NCBI GenBank assembly: GCA_002712135.1
Contig: PASO01000007.1
Location: 29,045-36,224, forward strand
Direction: 5' to 3'
Origin: Gammaproteobacteria bacterium
GTDB taxonomy: Bacteria; Pseudomonadota; Gammaproteobacteria; Pseudomonadales; Azotimanducaceae
Length of the DNA stretch: 7,180 bases
A program made the translations under genes and the position numbers. The notes beneath the pieces are model-generated. The model was not told the origin of the DNA, searched no databases, and saw only the letters and a list, made by a program, of their open reading frames with translations. How positions within the stretch are numbered: position 1 is the stretch's first letter; each line of letters begins with the position of its first letter. Below, one piece after another: positions 1-6,325 of the stretch.

Positions 1-47
1 TTTTATTAAAAAATGGGGAAAGTCAAAGATTCAGTTGTAATGAGAGG

Positions 48-79
48 TTGACATTTGTCGGGGCAACCAAAAGTATGTA
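48..79 (+). promoter_or_regulatory. Possible sigma70-type promoter of the TonB-dependent receptor gene
   Basis: A perfect -35 hexamer TTGACA lies at 48-53. The -10 is weak: AAGTAT at 71-76 has the ideal 17-base spacing but matches only 3 of 6 consensus bases, and TATGTA at 74-79 starts better but is 20 bases away. A poor -10 with a perfect -35 is typical of promoters that need an activator, but this is inference. The palindrome CACGTG at 80-85 lies just downstream. A second TTGACT (90-95) has AATAGT at 112-117, which would leave almost no leader. The 1-135 region holds no gene that I can see. Confidence 0.35.
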
Positions 80-135
80 CACGTGAAAATTGACTTAACG
101 CTTATGAAAATAATAGTACTGTGGGGGTACAACTA

Positions 136-2751
136 ATGAAAAAATTCCTTCCTTTTGTGTCGCTGGGATTGGCATTTTCCCTAACGGGATTTCCCGTCGC
201 TAATTCGGCGGATGGCGAAGAAGACAATGCCTATATCGAAGAAGTCATCGTAACTGCCGAGAAACGTTCAGAAAACCTGCTCGATGTACCGGTCACCATG
301 ACCGCCTTCAGCAGCCAGATGATTGAAGAACTTGGCATGACCAACCAAGATGACCTGGAGCAAATGGTCCCAGGCCTGCAGTTTCAGGATGAAGGCGAGC
401 AATCCGGTCAAGGTACGTCGATACGCGGTATCGGTACTAGACTCCATGGTGAGACCCACCCGGACCTCGCGGTTGCCACTTATATAGACGGCATTTACTC
501 GCTGGGTATCTACGGCGTCGCACCCAATATGTTTGACCTGGAGCGAGTGGAAGTTGCTCGTGGTCCGCAGGGCACCCTCAATGGCCGCAACTCTATTGCC
601 GGATCTATCAGTTATTACTCGACTAAACCCACCGATGAGTGGGATCTTCTGGTGCATACCGAGTTTACCAACCAGTTTACGCAGCGCTACGGTGTAGCTT
701 TCGGTGGCCCAATTACCGAAAACATTTCCTTTCGAATCAACGGTAGCTACTACGAAGGTGATGGCGCACAAAAAAATATTGGTTTTGGCGAGGATTTCGA
801 TGCACCTGATCAAAAGTTTTTCGCACCGCAGCTGCGTTTCAAAACCGATAGAATGGATTTGAATCTGCGCTATACCAAGTTGAATGACGACGGCATTCCT
901 AGGACGCAGGTGCACTTGACTAATTTCGATATTACCAGCGCCACTGATTTTCTTGGAAATCCGAACGCGCATTACCTGTGGGAGGGTCCTGTTCCGTCCG
1001 TACCAGCAGGCTGTCCACCTCGCACGCCTGGCTGGCAGTGTGGTGACATTAAGAACGAGCTGAATGTGAACCGGTCTGCGGTTGGCGGCAGTACCGCGGA
1101 GCGAGCCTCGATCGCTTTCAGTTTCGACATTAATGACAGCTTCACGCTGCGTTACAATTACGGCGACACCGACAACTTCTCGCAGGTCACGAGAGACCGC
1201 GACCTGACCAACCGGGTAGCCAGTGCAGATGATCCACTCCTAGCATCCGACGCACCGGTGCCCTTGAGAGATGAGATGTATCAGACGGACTACGCCTACA
1301 CTGAGAGTTCTCACGAGTTGCAACTGGTTTCAAACCTGGACGGTAACTTCAACTTCATCGTAGGCGCCTTTACCTACGAGAATACCAGTGAGTGGATCGT
1401 ACCTTCCTTTGTCTTCACCAATAGCTGGTCGAATAGTTTTGCAGAAGATGTAGCAGCAACGACAAGTTTCGGTACTTGTGCGAATGCGCTTGCTTTTCTT
1501 ACGATGATCTTCGGCGCAGCCTCGTCGGCGGCAGAAGCGGAGGAAATGGGCGTGCCCGGTAACTACTGGTACTGTCCTGAAGGTAACGACCACAACCAAT
1601 GGTTGAGTTTCGAGTCGAAAGGCGCCTCAGATACTGATGCCTACTTTATCAACGGTGATTATCAGGTTAACGATCAGTGGCTGGTCTCTGGCGGTCTTCG
1701 CTATACGGAAGATAACAAGGTTCAGACCTTTAACGGTGGCTTTGCAAAATTTGGGTTTGGCTTTATCGGCGGCATACCCATGGGGATTATGTTTGACGAT
1801 TCTGATCCCAATCCGCGAGCCTGGGATAAGACCATCGGTCATATCTCTGCGGAATACTCCCCGAATCAGGATCAACTGATTTACGGGCGGCTTTCGACGG
1901 GATACCGGGCAGGCAGTTTCAACCCCAAATCTGATGCCGTGCCAACACTGGTTAAGGAAGAGACGCTGGTCAACTATGAACTGGGTTGGAAAGGGATGTT
2001 CATGGATGGACGACTTCGATTAACGTCCGGCGTTTTCTACAACGATTTCGAGGACTATCAGATTACTGGCTCAATCGAGCCTCAGGGCGGCGGAGATTCT
2101 GGTGTCGACGGATTATTCAGCCAGTTTACGGCAACACCCATCTTGGAGTTCACCGACAACATCAAAGGTACCAAGATATGGGGCGCTGAAGTTGACTTCA
2201 TCTACCAAGTGGATGAGCACTGGCGTCTAAGCGGTTTCTATGCGTACCTCGACTCTGAGATCGGTCCGCATAAAGCGGTCGTGCAGGGCGAGGTCAATCC
2301 ACAAATAGGTCTTTGGAATCACATTGATTTTAATACCGGTCAGCCAACCACCAGTGAGTATGTTCTTCCCACGGATATGACAGGCAACCAGTTACCAATG
2401 CAGCCGAACCACAAGTTCGCGCTAACCGCCACCTACGAAACACCATTCACCGGTGCTATTGGCGGTAACCTACAGCTGCTGGGAACCTATAGCTGGATTG
2501 ACGATCGTGCTTCAGACCTCAGTAACTTCGACATCTCGACGTTGCCGTCATATGGTCGATTAGATCTTCGAGGCACCTGGACTTCTCCGGAAGAAACCAT
2601 TACCGCGACGCTGTTCGTACAGAACGCATTCGATGAAATTGGTGTGATTGAGTTCCTGCATCAGTCCACGAATGCTGGTAACCCGGCGTCGGGCACGCTA
2701 ACCGATGGACGTTCGTTCGGGTTGGAGATTCGCTGGAGACCGAACTTATAG
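136..2751 (+). CDS. TonB-dependent outer-membrane receptor, substrate unknown
   Basis: An 871-residue outer-membrane receptor that would import a scarce ligand into the periplasm using energy from TonB-ExbB-ExbD. I start it at ATG 136, because this gives a standard signal peptide (MKK, hydrophobic core, cleavage near Ala22-Asn-Ser-Ala25), with GGGGG at 123-127 as a possible ribosome binding site. An in-frame GTG at 121 would add five residues and consume that site. The TonB box EEVIVTAEK is at about 35-43. The plug domain follows, with IRGIG, YIDGIY and the family hallmark ERVEVARGPQG (136-146) then TLNGRN. The rest is the 22-strand-type barrel, including GRLSTGYRAGSFNPK, a typical barrel segment, and the near-terminal FVQNAFDE. 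Length is normal for the family. Oddities: Cys pairs at 293/302 and 448/480, a Gly/Phe-rich stretch at about 532-553, and a C-terminus ending RPNL without the usual terminal aromatic. The ligand cannot be read from the sequence; siderophore, cobalamin, glycan or other nutrient are all possible. It appears to be a single-gene transcription unit, ended by the terminator at 2781-2807. Confidence 0.95.
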   Translation: MKKFLPFVSLGLAFSLTGFPVANSADGEEDNAYIEEVIVTAEKRSENLLDVPVTMTAFSSQMIEELGMTNQDDLEQMVPGLQFQDEGEQSGQGTSIRGIGTRLHGETHPDLAVATYIDGIYSLGIYGVAPNMFDLERVEVARGPQGTLNGRNSIAGSISYYSTKPTDEWDLLVHTEFTNQFTQRYGVAFGGPITENISFRINGSYYEGDGAQKNIGFGEDFDAPDQKFFAPQLRFKTDRMDLNLRYTKLNDDGIPRTQVHLTNFDITSATDFLGNPNAHYLWEGPVPSVPAGCPPRTPGWQCGDIKNELNVNRSAVGGSTAERASIAFSFDINDSFTLRYNYGDTDNFSQVTRDRDLTNRVASADDPLLASDAPVPLRDEMYQTDYAYTESSHELQLVSNLDGNFNFIVGAFTYENTSEWIVPSFVFTNSWSNSFAEDVAATTSFGTCANALAFLTMIFGAASSAAEAEEMGVPGNYWYCPEGNDHNQWLSFESKGASDTDAYFINGDYQVNDQWLVSGGLRYTEDNKVQTFNGGFAKFGFGFIGGIPMGIMFDDSDPNPRAWDKTIGHISAEYSPNQDQLIYGRLSTGYRAGSFNPKSDAVPTLVKEETLVNYELGWKGMFMDGRLRLTSGVFYNDFEDYQITGSIEPQGGGDSGVDGLFSQFTATPILEFTDNIKGTKIWGAEVDFIYQVDEHWRLSGFYAYLDSEIGPHKAVVQGEVNPQIGLWNHIDFNTGQPTTSEYVLPTDMTGNQLPMQPNHKFALTATYETPFTGAIGGNLQLLGTYSWIDDRASDLSNFDISTLPSYGRLDLRGTWTSPEETITATLFVQNAFDEIGVIEFLHQSTNAGNPASGTLTDGRSFGLEIRWRPNL

Positions 2752-2772
2752 TAAAAAGGATCTAGCACAAGA

Positions 2773-2778
2773 TATAAA
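2773..2778 (+). promoter_or_regulatory. Possible -10 element for the hemerythrin-like gene, overlapping the terminator arm
   Basis: TATAAA at 2773-2778 matches 5 of 6 bases of the sigma70 -10 consensus. No good -35 is present at the standard distance (AGTAAA at 2750-2755). If used, transcription would start near 2785, within the 5' arm of the terminator hairpin, so the new transcript could not fold the hairpin. The A-rich run is also part of the terminator's upstream A-tract, so the match may be incidental. Confidence 0.25.
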
Positions 2779-2780
2779 AG

Positions 2781-2807
2781 CGCACCCAACAAGGGTGCGT
2801 TTTTTTT
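2781..2807 (+). terminator. Rho-independent terminator after the TonB-dependent receptor gene
   Basis: A perfect 7-bp GC-rich stem, CGCACCC (2781-2787) with GGGTGCG (2793-2799), closes a 5-base loop AACAA and is followed by eight T residues (2800-2807). The A-rich run AAAA at 2776-2779 can pair with part of the T-tract, so some termination on the opposite strand is possible. It sits 29 bases after the receptor stop codon and 25 bases before the next start codon. Confidence 0.93.
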
Positions 2808-2818
2808 GGAATACGGAG

Positions 2819-2824
2819 AAGGAG
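2819..2824 (+). promoter_or_regulatory. Strong ribosome binding site fixing the hemerythrin-like start
   Basis: AAGGAG at 2819-2824 lies 8 bases before ATG 2833. It settles the start against an in-frame TTG at 2806, which falls inside the terminator T-tract and has no ribosome binding site. Confidence 0.8.
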
Positions 2825-2832
2825 ACATAGAT

Positions 2833-3471
2833 ATGATAGCTTGCCTTGACGCCGTGATGGTTGGACATAACGCCTTTCGCCGCGATATCAGTGAGATCGA
2901 CCAGGCCGTGCACGAAACGGCGAGGCAAGGAGGAGACTTGTCTTCGGTTATCGACCGCCTCCAGTATTTCGGTGGTATCATCGATCGGCACGAAAAGGCC
3001 GAAGAACAGGCCGTGTTCCCAGATGTGGACAAGGTGCTCTCACCATTGCTGGCCCCCATGTTCGCTGACGATCACAAAGAAATATCCGAAGGGGTGGGCG
3101 AGGTCGTTGACGCGACCGATGAGCTGGACGCTGCGCGTGCGTCAGCCATTCTGTGCTCCCAAGTACAGCTTCACCTGGCTAAAAAAGACACTCATCTCTA
3201 CGCAGCGCTCAGGGATCGCATCGACCTGGATGGACAAGCCGAGATCGTTGGCCAATTATGGGGCCGAGTGTTTCCGCCGGACGACGTTTTGCCACAATAC
3301 ATGAATTGGCTGTACCGCCATGTGAACCAGGATGACCAGGCAACCATCACTAACGTGTGGAAGTACCTGATGTCGGAAAAGGATTTCACGAAATGCATAC
3401 CACTCATCAGGGAAGCTGTTACAAACGAAGACTGGTCGGCGCTGACAAAACGCGTTCCTGGCATGGCATGA
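2833..3471 (+). CDS. Hemerythrin-like (HHE) domain protein
   Basis: A 212-residue soluble cytoplasmic protein with no signal peptide or membrane segment. The first 130 residues have the spacing of the hemerythrin/HHE cation-binding family, a four-helix bundle that holds a di-iron centre and is known to bind O2 or NO, or to sense or handle iron. Likely ligands are His12 (GHNAFRRD), His53 and Glu57 (HEKAE, followed by the family-typical AVFP), His81 (DDHKEI) and His114. The last motif reads HLAKKDTHLYAAL, so the usual acidic residue four after His114 is Lys118, with Asp119 and His121 next to it. About 75 C-terminal residues (roughly 138-212, with LPQYMNWLYRHV and ending KRVPGMA) form a helical extension with an RH pair and two Trp; I recall similar tails in other bacterial hemerythrin-domain proteins but cannot check. 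It begins just after the receptor terminator, with its own strong ribosome binding site. Role in this locus (O2/NO/iron sensing or stress protection) is inference. Confidence 0.85.
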   Translation: MIACLDAVMVGHNAFRRDISEIDQAVHETARQGGDLSSVIDRLQYFGGIIDRHEKAEEQAVFPDVDKVLSPLLAPMFADDHKEISEGVGEVVDATDELDAARASAILCSQVQLHLAKKDTHLYAALRDRIDLDGQAEIVGQLWGRVFPPDDVLPQYMNWLYRHVNQDDQATITNVWKYLMSEKDFTKCIPLIREAVTNEDWSALTKRVPGMA

Positions 3472-3479
3472 TTTGTCAG
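3442..3479. repeat. Inverted repeat spanning the hemerythrin-like stop codon
   Basis: CTGACAAA (3442-3449) and TTTGTCAG (3472-3479) are perfect 8-base complements separated by 22 bases. The stop codon TGA (3469-3471) lies in the loop. No T-run follows, so this is not an intrinsic terminator. A competing pairing, CATGGC (3462-3467) with GCCATG (3487-3492), overlaps it. It could stabilise the mRNA 3' end or be chance. Confidence 0.3.
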
Positions 3480-3506
3480 TAAAGAGGCCATGTAAAGATC
3501 AATCAA

Positions 3507-3512
3507 TATAGT
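3507..3512 (+). promoter_or_regulatory. Possible -10 element for the solute-binding protein gene
   Basis: TATAGT at 3507-3512 matches 5 of 6 bases of the -10 consensus, but the -35 position (3484-3489, GAGGCC) is poor. A start of transcription near 3519 would leave a leader of about 28 bases before the signal-peptide coding region. A weak hairpin, GATATC (3523-3528) with GGTATC (3537-3542) and one G-U pair, lies in that leader. The rest of 3472-3546 shows no gene. Confidence 0.25.
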
Positions 3513-3546
3513 AGAATTGTTAGATATCAACTGCTAGGTATCAGGC

Positions 3547-3606
3547 ATTTTTAATCCGATCCTATTCCTATGGGTACTGTTGCTCGCAAACAGTAGTGTG
3601 TTCGCC
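3547..3606 (+). other. Signal-peptide coding stretch lying mostly upstream of the first usable start codon
   Basis: In frame with the solute-binding protein, 3547-3606 encodes IFNPILFLWVLLLANSSVFA, followed by Asn-Glu-Phe of the mature protein. This is a textbook hydrophobic core (ILFLWVLLLA) and signal peptidase I site (VFA before N). No ATG, GTG or TTG opens this frame upstream of 3580: the frame is blocked by TAG at 3535-3537. The earliest conventional start, TTG 3580, would cut the hydrophobic core in half. Possible explanations are a rare start such as ATT 3547 (TAGGT lies 8 bases upstream), or a change in the genome or assembly. See the finding on this region. Confidence 0.6.
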
Positions 3607-5382
3607 AACGAATTCCTCGACTCGCTGGAATTCCGGCACGGCATCGCTTTCTACCATGATCTGAAGTACCCCGCTGACTTCAAACACTTCGACTATGTCA
3701 ATCCGCATGCCCCGAAAGGTGGCACCTGGGTAGAGTCCACACAAACCAATTTCAATTCGCTGGCCCCATCAGGCAGATATGGCACAACGGCTCCCGGCGC
3801 ATACTGGCTTACCCATGACCGACTCCTGGAACGCGCCGGCGACGAGTCCAGCGCATTCTATGGAAGGTTAGCAGACGCGCTGGCTGTGACTCCCAATCGA
3901 AGAACCATTGTCTTCAGAATTCATCCATTGGCCCGGTGGGATGACGGTATGCGCATCACATCGAATGACGTGGCTTTTTCCATCGCCTTCCGGAAGTCTG
4001 ACCTCGAGGGGCAGATTTTTTACGCCTTCATCGAGCGTGTCGAGGAAATAGATGATCGGCACGTGGCACTGCATCTTAGAGAACGTTTGGCGCCCGGCGA
4101 TATCATCACGCTTCAGTGGACACCAATCCTACCGGCCCATTACTGGTCAAAACACGACCCCACCAAAGTCACCATGCAAATCCCGATAGGCAGTGGACCC
4201 TATCGCATAAGGTCGGTTAAACAGGGTCGTTACGTGGAGTACGAACGGGTAAAGAACTACTGGGGCCGCGATATCCCGGCCGTACGCGGTCGTTACAATT
4301 TTGATGTGCTTCGATACGAAGTTTACCGTGATGCCACCGTGGTTCGCGAGGCGTTACGCAAGGGGCTTATTGATGCCTGGACAGAGGAGGACTTCCGTTA
4401 CTGGCATAACGCCTACAACACGCCAGCGGTCGAAAAGGGTTGGCTGAAGAAAACCCGTCGCAACTACGGCATGGAGGTCGGGATTCGCCGTATTATCACC
4501 TTCAACTTGCGAAAATTTAAGTTTACGGACAGGAGAGTGCGTCAGGCATTGACCCTGGCCCTGAACTTTGAATGGTGGAACCAAACATTACAGTTTGGTT
4601 ACGGCGCACGGGCACACAGTTACTGGCAGGATACCGAACTCGCAGCTGTTGGTCTTCCCAGTGAGGATGAGATGGTCTTCCTCGCGGAGTACCGAGACCA
4701 ATTGCCCACTGAATTGTTTACGCAACCGTTTCGGTTTTCCAAAGTCAATACACAAGCGAAACACCGAGCCAATATGGAAAAGGCCCGAAAGCTTCTGGAC
4801 GAGGCGGGCTGGACAATTCGGAATGGCAAATTGCGTAGCAAGGACAATGAACATTTTGAGATCGAATTCATATCGCAGAATTCGGAAGACAAACGCCTTC
4901 TCCTGCCCTATTTCAAGCAGCTTGCTCAGCTAGGCATCACTGCCAAAATCCGCCTTATGGAATCCAGTCAGTACATCAACAGATTACGAAAGTTCGAATT
5001 TGACGCAATGGTGCAAGACAGCACCCTTATCATGCCACCTATTCTGGAATTGAAGGCGTTCTTTCACACTGAGTCGGCCATCACACCATTATCAAGAAAT
5101 CCCGGAGGAATCAGCCACCCGGTGGTGGATGTACTAGTCGAAAAGGCAATCCTGGCGGAAACAATGCAAGATGTAGTCGCTGCCTGTCGTGCGCTCGATC
5201 GTGTACTACTCTGGGAGTATTTCCAGTTGCCGCTCGATTCAGTGGCACAACCAAGAACAGTGTTCTGGGACAAGTTTGGTCGCCCTGATTTTGAGCCAAA
5301 AATCTGGCCACCCTTCCCCGATGGCTGGTGGTACGATCCTGAGAAAGCTGCGCGGATAAAAATGGGGAATCTCCAGCAATAA
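3580..5382 (+). CDS. YejA-like family 5 extracellular solute-binding protein (peptide ABC importer type)
   Basis: A periplasmic solute-binding protein of the SBP_bac_5 family, closest in motifs to YejA, the binding component of the YejABEF importer for peptides and microcin C. Numbering from TTG 3580: the YejA-type N-terminus KYPADFKHFDYVNP-(H)APKGG is at 29-48; GSGPYRI, conserved in the family, at 204-210; RRVRQALTLALNFEWWNQ with Asn329 near its end; and SYW-DTELAAVGLP (about 347-360), matching the SFF-NSELAA-GLP type segment I recall from YejA. Length (600, or about 611 with the full signal peptide) equals the usual roughly 600 residues. The mature protein should begin at Asn10 after VFA. 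The listed start is only the first conventional codon; the real one is probably further upstream (see the signal-peptide entry). No permease or matching ATPase gene adjoins it, so it may serve a transporter encoded elsewhere. Peptide binding is inferred from family only. Confident on family, less so on the ligand and start. Confidence 0.9.
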   Translation: MLANSSVFANEFLDSLEFRHGIAFYHDLKYPADFKHFDYVNPHAPKGGTWVESTQTNFNSLAPSGRYGTTAPGAYWLTHDRLLERAGDESSAFYGRLADALAVTPNRRTIVFRIHPLARWDDGMRITSNDVAFSIAFRKSDLEGQIFYAFIERVEEIDDRHVALHLRERLAPGDIITLQWTPILPAHYWSKHDPTKVTMQIPIGSGPYRIRSVKQGRYVEYERVKNYWGRDIPAVRGRYNFDVLRYEVYRDATVVREALRKGLIDAWTEEDFRYWHNAYNTPAVEKGWLKKTRRNYGMEVGIRRIITFNLRKFKFTDRRVRQALTLALNFEWWNQTLQFGYGARAHSYWQDTELAAVGLPSEDEMVFLAEYRDQLPTELFTQPFRFSKVNTQAKHRANMEKARKLLDEAGWTIRNGKLRSKDNEHFEIEFISQNSEDKRLLLPYFKQLAQLGITAKIRLMESSQYINRLRKFEFDAMVQDSTLIMPPILELKAFFHTESAITPLSRNPGGISHPVVDVLVEKAILAETMQDVVAACRALDRVLLWEYFQLPLDSVAQPRTVFWDKFGRPDFEPKIWPPFPDGWWYDPEKAARIKMGNLQQ

Positions 5383-5408
5383 TCTAACCGGCGATGAGCC
5401 TGTTTACA

Positions 5409-5414
5409 TATAAT
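5409..5414 (+). promoter_or_regulatory. Possible -10 element of the PhyH-family dioxygenase gene
   Basis: A perfect TATAAT at 5409-5414 lies 35 bases before the TTG start, which places transcription start near 5421. The -35 position (5386-5391, AACCGG) is poor. The short complementary pair CGGCG (5389-5393) and CGCCG (5428-5432) flanks it. No terminator is visible between the solute-binding protein stop codon and this site, so read-through from upstream is also possible. Confidence 0.4.
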
Positions 5415-5437
5415 CAGTTTATCTAAGCGCCGATGCT

Positions 5438-5442
5438 AGGAG
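5438..5442 (+). promoter_or_regulatory. Ribosome binding site that decides the TTG start of the PhyH-family gene
   Basis: AGGAG at 5438-5442 is 7 bases before TTG 5450. The first in-frame ATG is at Met114, well inside the conserved domain, so TTG must be the start. A six-codon ATG reading frame (5433-5453) overlaps this site, and its TGA stop overlaps the TTG as TTGA. Confidence 0.8.
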
Positions 5443-5449
5443 AAAACAG

Positions 5450-6250
5450 TTGAGAACAGACACTACCTTTGAAATCGATCTTACCGAGGAACAGATCGCC
5501 TTCTTCCACGACAATGGTTTTCTAAGCATCGAACGAATTACCACTGATGAGGAAATCGAGTGGCTGAAAGGAATCTACAATCAACTGTTTGACGAACGTG
5601 CGGGCGAAGAAAAAGGTTTGTACTATGATCTGGCCGCACCGCGCGGGCACGACGGGCGCGAGGTGCTGCCACAGGTGCTTGGCCCGGACATCACTATTCC
5701 GGAGCTGCGCGAAAGCAACCACTACCGAAACGCGCTTAAACTCAGTAAACAGCTACTTGGAGATGACGAGAAAGTCCGCGCCGGCGGACACATGATCTTT
5801 AAACCGGCCCGATACGGTGCAGAAACGCCCTGGCATCAGGACGAAGCCTATTGGAGTCCGGATGTTTACCTGAACAGTCTCAGCGTCTGGATGCCTTTGG
5901 ATGAAGCAACCGTGGAAAGTGGCTGCATGCAGTTCATTCCAGGCTCACATAAAGGGGACCTTTGTTGGCATCGCCACATCGACAACGACCCGTTGATTCA
6001 CGGGTTGATGACCGATGACATCGATCCATCAAAAGCCGTTGCCTGTCCTCTGGCACCTGGAGGTGCAACCTTCCACAGCTATCGAACCCTGCATCATACC
6101 GCGCCAAATACCACAGATAATCCTCGACGCGCCTATATTCTTGTATGCTCCGGGCCGGAAAAGAAGCGCGATACACCCGCACCGCGGCCCTGGTCGGAAC
6201 AAGAGCGTGAAGCAATGAAGAAAGCCGGGCTTGACGTGCCGCTACTCTGA
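5450..6250 (+). CDS. Phytanoyl-CoA dioxygenase (PhyH) family 2-oxoglutarate/Fe(II) oxygenase
   Basis: A 266-residue soluble oxygenase of the PhyH family, which uses Fe(II), O2 and 2-oxoglutarate to hydroxylate an organic substrate. The iron triad is visible: His129 and Asp131 in PWHQDEAYW, and the distal His215 in LHHTAPN. Arg226/227 in NPRRAYI is the likely 2-oxoglutarate carboxylate anchor. The conserved strand WMPLDEATVESGCMQFIPGSH lies at about 147-167. The N-terminal LTEEQIAFFHDNGFLSIERI is typical of the family. No signal peptide or transmembrane segment; it should be cytoplasmic. The TTG start is set by AGGAG 7 bases upstream, and the length is normal. It follows the solute-binding protein by 67 bases with its own possible -10. 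All catalytic residues are present, so it is probably active. The substrate is unknown: the family covers acyl-CoA, ectoine, small metabolite and natural-product hydroxylation. An operon link with the neighbours is not proven. Confidence 0.92.
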   Translation: MRTDTTFEIDLTEEQIAFFHDNGFLSIERITTDEEIEWLKGIYNQLFDERAGEEKGLYYDLAAPRGHDGREVLPQVLGPDITIPELRESNHYRNALKLSKQLLGDDEKVRAGGHMIFKPARYGAETPWHQDEAYWSPDVYLNSLSVWMPLDEATVESGCMQFIPGSHKGDLCWHRHIDNDPLIHGLMTDDIDPSKAVACPLAPGGATFHSYRTLHHTAPNTTDNPRRAYILVCSGPEKKRDTPAPRPWSEQEREAMKKAGLDVPLL

Positions 6251-6325
6251 AAATTTTAGATATATCAAGCCTTTAGTTTTAGCGTGTACAACTTCGCGTA
6301 TGAAAAATAATGAATAGGAAATGAC

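Noticed and set aside
268..972. 234-residue open frame on the - strand inside the receptor gene
   Set aside because: It lies antisense to the well-conserved plug and early barrel region; its protein has no recognisable domain and it is explained by codon composition of the real gene.
2861..3304. 147-residue open frame on the + strand overlapping the hemerythrin-like gene
   Set aside because: It is out of frame with the gene that carries the HHE ligands and has no ribosome binding site or recognisable features.
3523..3552. Hairpin GATATC/GGTATC followed by TTTTT, considered as a terminator after the hemerythrin-like gene
   Set aside because: The stem is only 6 bp, AU-rich and contains a G-U pair, and five bases separate it from the T-run, which also overlaps the signal-peptide coding sequence of the next gene.
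5403..5425. TTTACA as a -35 element with TATCTA as a -10
   Set aside because: Spacing of only 11 bases is too short, and TATCTA matches the consensus poorly; the TATAAT at 5409-5414 is the better -10.
6250..6266. AT-rich palindromes AAAATTTT and GATATATC after the oxygenase stop codon
   Set aside because: They are short, simple AT palindromes that are common by chance, with no T-tract or GC stem for a terminator and no paired site elsewhere.
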